Assembly (NCBI GenBank): GCA_020056645.1
Contig: JAGVHJ010000485.1
Location: forward strand, 1 to 10,090
DNA length: 10,090 bases
DNA from: Desulfobacterales bacterium
GTDB lineage: Bacteria > Desulfobacterota > Desulfobacteria > Desulfobacterales > JAHIVH01
Direction of reading: 5' to 3'
Positions 6,517 to 10,090 of this stretch are shown piece by piece (the first letter of the stretch is position 1; each line of letters begins with the position of its first letter). The notes beneath the pieces were generated by a model that saw only the letters and a list, made by a program, of their open reading frames with translations, ran no database searches and was not told where the DNA came from. A program made the position numbers and the translations under genes.

Positions 6517-6530
6517 CGGAGTTGGAAAAA
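6505..6530. terminator. Strong stem-loop between the asparaginase-like gene and ald
   Basis: TTTTTCCAAC (6505-6514) pairs perfectly with GTTGGAAAAA (6521-6530) around a 6-base loop, GCCGGA. On the minus strand the stem ends in a U-run; on the plus strand it is followed by A-rich sequence. It might act as a weak bidirectional terminator or transcript-stabilising hairpin at the end of repeat copy C, so ald may have its own promoter downstream or run through. Confidence 0.4.
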
Positions 6531-6582
6531 TTAACAAAAACGTGAACCTCGAGTTTCATGCATTGCTTCATCTGAACCACCA

Positions 6583-6590
6583 AGAGGAGA
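6583..6590 (+). promoter_or_regulatory. Ribosome binding site that fixes the ald start
   Basis: AGAGGAGA lies 5 bases before ATG 6596. The upstream in-frame codons from 6464 run through repeat copy C and encode non-homologous residues, so translation is placed at 6596. ATG 6590 overlaps this site and is unlikely. Confidence 0.75.
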
Positions 6591-6595
6591 TGTTA

Positions 6596-7723
6596 ATGAT
6601 TATCGGCATTTTAAAGGAAATAAAGACAGAGGAAAACAGAGTATGCATGACCCCCGCGGGTGTTGAAGTGCTCGTTCATAACGGCCATACGGTTCTGGTG
6701 GAAAAGGAAGCCGGAACCGGAAGCGGTTTTGGAGATCCGCTCTATAAAAAATCGGGCGCGAAGATTATCGATGGTCCGGAGAAGATATATGAGAACGCGG
6801 AGATGATCATGCATGTGAAGGAGCCCATGCCCTTGGAATATCCCCTGATCAAAGAGGGCCAGATCATCTTCACCTATCTCCATCTCGCCGCCTCCCCCAA
6901 GCTCACCAAAGCCCTCATGAAAAGCGGGGCTATCTGCATCGCCTACGAAACCATTCAAAAGGCCAACGGCTCTTTGCCGCTCCTCACGCCCATGAGCGAG
7001 GTCGCGGGCCGCATGGCGGTTCAAGAGGGGGCCAAGTATCTGGAGATGTCCCACGGCGGTCATGGGGTTCTTCTAGGCGGCGTGCCGGGTGTGGAGCCGG
7101 GAACCGTTCTCATCATCGGCGGCGGCGTGGTGGGCGTGAACGCCGCGAAAATGGCCTGCGGCCTGGGCGCCAAAGTCTATCTGGTGGATTCAAGCCTGGA
7201 CCGTCTCAGGTATTTAAGCGACATCATGCCGGGAAACTGTTTTTTGATGATGTCATCCACGCCGACCATCCGGGAACTGGTCGCCAAGGCCGACGTGATT
7301 ATCGGCGCGGTCTTGATTCCCGGTGCGAAAGCACCCAAACTGGTCACCCGTGAAATGCTGCCTCTCATGAAAAAGGGGGCGGTCATGGTGGATGTGGCCA
7401 TCGATCAGGGAGGCTGCTTCGAGACCTCCAAGCCCACCTCCCACTCAAAACCCGTCTACACCGTGGATGGAATCGTCCACTATTGCGTGAGCAACATGCC
7501 GGGGGCCCTTGCCCGGACATCAACCATGGCCCTGACCAACGCGACCCTTCCCTATGCCCTTGAAATCGCGGAGAAGGGGTGGCGGACGGCGGTGATGGAG
7601 AATCCGGAAATCCGGAGCGGCGCTAACATCATCCGGGGGAAAGTCACTTACCGAGGCGTGGCCGAAGCCTTTGGCCTGGAATACACGGAGGCCGCAGAGG
7701 CGGCCTCGCTGGACGCCGGTTGA
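6596..7723 (+). CDS. ald: Alanine dehydrogenase
   Basis: Catalyses reversible NAD-dependent oxidative deamination of L-alanine to pyruvate and ammonium in the cytoplasm. The 375-residue product has the normal family length. From the chosen ATG, the known catalytic positions fall exactly where expected: R15 (substrate carboxylate), K75 (MHVKEP), H96 (TYLHLAAS), S134 (TPMSEVAG) and D270 (MVDVAIDQGG). The Rossmann NAD-binding loop is IIGGGVVGVNAA (173-184), and D198 at the end of the second strand (VYLVDS) suits NAD rather than NADP. The C-terminus contains the family blocks VSNMPGALARTST and YRGVAEAFGL. It lies 202 bases after the asparaginase-like gene on the same strand, and both would release ammonium. 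Its 3' end is only 7 bases from the convergent receiver gene, and I see no hairpin terminator between them. Confidence 0.97.
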   Translation: MIIGILKEIKTEENRVCMTPAGVEVLVHNGHTVLVEKEAGTGSGFGDPLYKKSGAKIIDGPEKIYENAEMIMHVKEPMPLEYPLIKEGQIIFTYLHLAASPKLTKALMKSGAICIAYETIQKANGSLPLLTPMSEVAGRMAVQEGAKYLEMSHGGHGVLLGGVPGVEPGTVLIIGGGVVGVNAAKMACGLGAKVYLVDSSLDRLRYLSDIMPGNCFLMMSSTPTIRELVAKADVIIGAVLIPGAKAPKLVTREMLPLMKKGAVMVDVAIDQGGCFETSKPTSHSKPVYTVDGIVHYCVSNMPGALARTSTMALTNATLPYALEIAEKGWRTAVMENPEIRSGANIIRGKVTYRGVAEAFGLEYTEAAEAASLDAG

Positions 7724-7730
7724 TCGATTT

Positions 7731-8105
7731 TTAAATATTCAGATACCTCATGAGCACCTCCGGGCCATCCTCCGCCGTGATCGGTTTGATGATATAGCCG
7801 GCGATTCCCGCCTGTTGACATTCATTCATCACCGACTCGTCGGAGACGGAGGTCAACATCACAACGGGCGTTTTCTTGTCACGGATTCGAATTTGCTGAA
7901 GGGCCTTATCTCCGGTCAATCCCGGCATCACCACATCCATGAACACCAGGGCCGGTTTTTCCTCCATATGTTTTTTTACTGCGTCATTGCCATCCACCGC
8001 TTCAACGATATTCTCGTATCCAAGGGTCTTCAGATATTTTTTCATGGCGAACCGGATGATTTTAGTATCGTCGACAACCATTATTTTCGCGTCTTTTGGA
8101 AGCAT
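7731..8105 (-). CDS. Single-domain (CheY-like) response regulator
   Basis: A 124-residue stand-alone receiver domain that would be switched by phosphorylation, with no DNA-binding or enzymatic output domain. All the receiver residues are present: acidic pair D12-D13 (VVDD), phospho-acceptor D57 (FMDVVMPGLTG), T85 (MLTS) and K107 (YIIKPI). It would act through a partner protein, such as the flagellar switch or another regulator. The start ATG at 8105 has AAGGAGA 9 bases upstream. It begins 29 bases after the stop of the CheX-like gene on the same strand, so the two are very likely an operon. No histidine kinase is present in the window. The canonical CheY aromatic switch position (E. coli Y106) is I106 here, so it may not be a classical motor CheY. 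Confidence 0.93.
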   Translation of the reverse strand: MLPKDAKIMVVDDTKIIRFAMKKYLKTLGYENIVEAVDGNDAVKKHMEEKPALVFMDVVMPGLTGDKALQQIRIRDKKTPVVMLTSVSDESVMNECQQAGIAGYIIKPITAEDGPEVLMRYLNI

Positions 8106-8134
8106 CGTTCTCTTTCTCCTTGGGAGGGGTTATC

Positions 8135-8635
8135 TTAATATAAAAGGTAGTTGAAATAGAACCGGCCAACATCATCAATATGAATGGGGACGGAAATGAT
8201 CTTCGTGACGCCCTTGAGCATGAGCCCCATATCCTCGGTATTTAAAATAAAATAGGGGGGATCGAACTTCATGCCCAGATTTTTTTCATGGAGACTCTGA
8301 GTCGCCCGCCCCACAACCGTGTTTCCCCACTCGGAAAGGGCGTCTTGCATATCTTCATTGATTTCCGTGTTCACGTTCTCTTCCCCCAGCAGGTGAAGCC
8401 TCACCCTGTTGCCGATGGCGACCGCCGTCTCAATATAGTTGTGCATGAGGATCACCCCCTCGACTTTTCCATAGGTGCGAGAGGCGATGGCGTATCCCTT
8501 GAACCGGAAAGAGTCCACACCATCCTGGAACGGATCACCGGCCCTGGCCTTCAAGCCCGCCATTGAATCGAGGCTCTCTATCATCTCATCTATAAAAGGC
8601 CCCAAGATCGCCTTTTGAACATCTGTCAATTCCAT
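8135..8635 (-). CDS. CheX-like chemotaxis phosphatase domain protein
   Basis: The 166-residue product resembles the CheC/CheX/FliY superfamily, whose members dephosphorylate CheY-type receivers in the cytoplasm. The supporting signature is the helix DALSEWGNTVVGRA (98-111). E102, N105 and G109 match the conserved E-x2-N-x3-G phosphatase motif. An N-terminal helix (LTDVQKAILGPFIDEMIESLDSM) and beta-rich segments (VEGVILMHN, KIISVPIHIDDVGRFYFNYLLY) also fit this fold. The product ends in VGRFYFNYLLY. The start was set at ATG 8635 because AAGGAGGA lies 5 bases upstream; a longer frame from 8734 adds 33 residues with no fitting site. It lies directly upstream of the receiver gene, its probable substrate. 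The similarity is judged from motifs only, so a non-catalytic CheC-superfamily role is possible. Confidence 0.75.
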   Translation of the reverse strand: MELTDVQKAILGPFIDEMIESLDSMAGLKARAGDPFQDGVDSFRFKGYAIASRTYGKVEGVILMHNYIETAVAIGNRVRLHLLGEENVNTEINEDMQDALSEWGNTVVGRATQSLHEKNLGMKFDPPYFILNTEDMGLMLKGVTKIISVPIHIDDVGRFYFNYLLY

Positions 8636-8640
8636 CGGCT

Positions 8641-8648
8641 TCCTCCTT
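8641..8648 (-). promoter_or_regulatory. Strong Shine-Dalgarno of the CheX-like gene
   Basis: On the minus strand the site reads AAGGAGGA, 5 bases before ATG 8635. It is the best ribosome site in the window and decides the start of the CheX-like protein against the upstream in-frame start at 8734. Confidence 0.75.
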
Positions 8649-8721
8649 CCTGTTGTAAAAGCAAATTTAAACAGCGAACTGATTTGAACCGGAAAAATCA
8701 AATTAGGTAAGTATCGCATCC

Positions 8722-8750
8722 GAGCATCTATCATCTATTGATAATAGCTC
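8722..8750. promoter_or_regulatory. Imperfect inverted repeat upstream of the CheX-like gene
   Basis: GAGCATCTATCA (8722-8733) and TGATAATAGCTC (8739-8750) pair at 9 of 12 positions across a 5-base loop. It lies about 90 bases upstream of the CheX-like start and could be an operator or a hairpin in the leader. No promoter boxes can be assigned with confidence. Confidence 0.3.
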
Positions 8751-8865
8751 ATTGTCACACGATTTTTGTCATGAATATACAGGGAATTGGATAAGAACTC
8801 AAGCCTTTCCATGGAAAACAACAAATCAAAGGCTCTTGTAGCTGATTTCCGGTGGCGATTTCTCG

Positions 8866-8900
8866 AGTAAAACGAGCAGGCCGGAGCGGCCCAGCCTGCT
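8866..8900 (-). terminator. Probable rho-independent terminator after the SDR gene
   Basis: On the minus strand AGCAGGCTGG and CCGGCCTGCT form a 10-bp stem with one mismatch and a 6-base loop (plus positions 8875-8900), followed after CG by TTTT. It starts 24 bases after the SDR stop codon. It separates the SDR transcript from the CheX-receiver pair on the same strand. Confidence 0.55.
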
Positions 8901-8923
8901 GAAGGATCATGATGGATAACTTC

Positions 8924-9697
8924 TCAACGGCAGTTGATAAACCCGCCGTCCACGGGGATGGTTGCGCCCGTGACATAGGCACCCGCCCTTGAAGAGAGAT
9001 AGATGGTTGCGCCGGCCACATCTTCCGGCTCGCCGATCCGACCCATGGGAATGCTCGCCCGGATGGCCTCTCCGAAGGAGCTGAGAAAGGCCGCCATCAT
9101 TTTACTTTCAAAGGGTCCGGGAGCGATGGCGTTAACCGTTATATTGTCCTTCACGAGCTTCTTAGCCAACACCCGGGTCATATGCAGCACCGCGGCCTTG
9201 CTGGCGGAGTAGGAGTAGTTGTCAAAAGCCGGCGCGTGAAGACCATCGATGGAGCCGATATTGATAATGGTTCCATGATCCTTTTTTCCAGAGGCGGCGG
9301 CCCTGAGCTGGGGCAAAAGCGCCTTGGTCAGGAAAAAGATCGATTTGACGTTGATATCCATGATCTTGTCCCACCCGGACTCCGGGAAATCGTCCAGGGG
9401 CGCTCCCCAGGTGGCCCCGGCGTTGTTGACGAGAATGTCGAGCGTTTGTTCCTTTCCACTGAACGCGGAAACAAACCCGTTGATGCCCTCCATGCTGGAA
9501 AGATCGGCGGGTATGGAAATACACACGCCATATTTGGAGAGTTCGGCGGCCATCTGATCGCACACGTCCGCCTTGCGGGAGGTGATATAGGTTTTAACTC
9601 CGTTCTCCACAAGGCCCCTTGCGATCATCGCGCCAATCCCCCTCGAGCCGCCGGTCACAATGGCGACTTTGCCATCCACAGAAAATAGATTCTTCAT
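8924..9697 (-). CDS. SDR-family NADP(H)-dependent oxidoreductase, RhlG-like
   Basis: A 257-residue classical short-chain dehydrogenase/reductase, most likely a cytoplasmic 3-oxoacyl reductase or similar. Motifs in order: cofactor loop TGGSRGIG (15-22), NNAG (91-94), N116, S149 (NIGS), Y163 and K167 (YSASK), PG (193-194), and the C-terminal YVTGATIPVDGG. R19, with R41-K42 after the second strand, favours NADPH. Stretches such as VTGGSRGIGAMIARGL, PADLSS, SGWD and RIGEPEDVAG resemble, from memory, the Pseudomonas beta-ketoacyl reductase RhlG more than housekeeping FabG. That is a resemblance, not proof of substrate. The start is ATG 9697; the upstream in-frame TTG 9748 adds 17 non-conserved residues. 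The ribosome site is weak (AGAGAG). It is transcribed alone with a downstream terminator. Confidence 0.93.
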   Translation of the reverse strand: MKNLFSVDGKVAIVTGGSRGIGAMIARGLVENGVKTYITSRKADVCDQMAAELSKYGVCISIPADLSSMEGINGFVSAFSGKEQTLDILVNNAGATWGAPLDDFPESGWDKIMDINVKSIFFLTKALLPQLRAAASGKKDHGTIINIGSIDGLHAPAFDNYSYSASKAAVLHMTRVLAKKLVKDNITVNAIAPGPFESKMMAAFLSSFGEAIRASIPMGRIGEPEDVAGATIYLSSRAGAYVTGATIPVDGGFINCR

Positions 9698-9820
9698 GTC
9701 ACGCTCTCTTTTTACGTTAAATGATTGATTGAAGTATCGACCAGACAATACCCTCCTTCGGCGACACGCCTTTTTTCTGACACGAGCCGGGCCATCACCG
9801 ACAGGAAACGATTGTTACGC

Positions 9821-9840
9821 AAAATCCCCGGCCGCGTCAA
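9821..9840 (-). promoter_or_regulatory. Candidate sigma-70 promoter for the SDR gene (partial)
   Basis: On the minus strand TTGACG (plus 9835-9840) is a 5/6 match to a -35 box. The AT-rich TAACAAT (plus 9821-9827) begins where its -10 would start. The spacing, read from the minus strand, is not cleanly verified and the -10 is a weak match. If real, it gives a leader of about 115 bases before ATG 9697. Confidence 0.25.
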
Positions 9841-9857
9841 GAAAGATACGATCAAAC

Positions 9858-10070
9858 TTCAGGGGAATCGCATGTAGAATAGAGCTTGGTGAGTGATTTA
9901 AGTAATAGCTTGAATTGATTATCAATGCCGGCGGCCAGCTTTTAAAAAGCTGGGCAAATAGGTTTTTAGAGGGTGTTTATAGAACCTTTTATACCATGTT
10001 TGGCAACCTTTTCAAAAGGTTGGCTCCCGGCAGGGCCGTCAAGGCGAATCCTACATGCGATTACCCTGAA
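9858..10070. repeat. Long imperfect palindrome with nested hairpins, possible mobile repeat
   Basis: The outer arms at 9858-9878 and 10050-10070 are inverted copies matching at 19 of 21 positions (left arm begins TTCAGGGGAATCGC). Inside are two near-identical perfect hairpins: CCAGCTTTT-A-AAAAGCTGG (9935-9953) and CAACCTTTT-C-AAAAGGTTG (10004-10022). They are flanked by GCCGG (9927-9931) and CCGGC (10027-10031). They also pair with each other across a centre near 9978 (GCAAATAGG at 9954-9962 against CCATGTTTGGC at 9994-10004). No reading frame of note lies inside, and no target duplication is seen at the outer arms. The left half is about 29 bases longer than the right. It fills the region upstream of the SDR promoter up to the window edge. 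Confidence 0.6.
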
Positions 10071-10090
10071 AAGAGTAGTTGCCAAGGTAA

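Noticed and set aside
6464..6595. 44-residue N-terminal extension of alanine dehydrogenase
   Set aside because: It is encoded by repeat copy C and lies before a strong ribosome site; the family catalytic residue numbers fit only the 6596 start.
8755..9021. 88-codon minus-strand frame overlapping the SDR 3' end
   Set aside because: It lies across the SDR terminator and is out of frame with the SDR; no domain or ribosome site.
9858..10070. Right-edge palindrome as an IS-type insertion with target duplication
   Set aside because: The bases outside the two arms do not match each other, so transposition is not shown by this window alone.

Overview
The window looks like a chromosomal stretch of a Gram-negative, anaerobic, flagellated bacterium, most likely a Desulfobacterota (delta-proteobacterial sulfate-reducer-type) lineage. 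This is inferred from the gene mix: a cysteine-rich ferredoxin-like protein, a CHASE2 cyclase-like protein, compact MotA/MotB stators, a single-domain response regulator next to a CheX-like protein, alanine dehydrogenase, and repeat-rich intergenic DNA. GC content looks moderate. I see no rRNA, tRNA, CRISPR array or transposase gene.

Layout, left to right. Positions 1-431 hold no gene. They contain a 236-bp palindromic MITE-like element (103-338) with 12-bp terminal inverted repeats and a perfect 8-bp target duplication. It sits inside a copy of an intergenic repeat that recurs at about 6430-6516 (intact, opposite orientation) and, in part, at about 5709-5740. Next comes motA-motB on the minus strand (1970 to 432). 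A 370-bp divergent intergenic region follows, then a 679-residue CHASE2/three-TM/class III cyclase-like protein on the plus strand (2341-4380). Its predicted catalytic residues are largely replaced. A terminator hairpin separates it from a convergent minus-strand 4Fe-4S protein (5651 to 4407). A palindrome-rich divergent intergenic region (5652-5889) leads to two plus-strand nitrogen-metabolism genes: a one-domain asparaginase-like protein (5890-6393) and alanine dehydrogenase (6596-7723). Then come three minus-strand genes: a CheY-like receiver (8105 to 7731), a CheX-like protein (8635 to 8135) and an RhlG-like SDR oxidoreductase (9697 to 8924). The right edge (about 9858-10070) is a second long imperfect palindrome.

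Functional reading. MotA/MotB would power the flagellar motor, and MotA carries threonines at positions associated with sodium-type (PomA) stators. CheX and the receiver probably form a phosphorylation/dephosphorylation pair, though they lie away from any visible chemotaxis operon. The asparaginase-like protein and alanine dehydrogenase would both release ammonium from amino acids, and alanine dehydrogenase gives pyruvate and NADH. The genes form short independent units separated by repeats, not one large system. No clear multigene novel system is visible. The most notable signals are the nested mobile-element insertion, the probable pseudo-cyclase, the unusual Cys-rich Fe-S protein and the two long palindromes.
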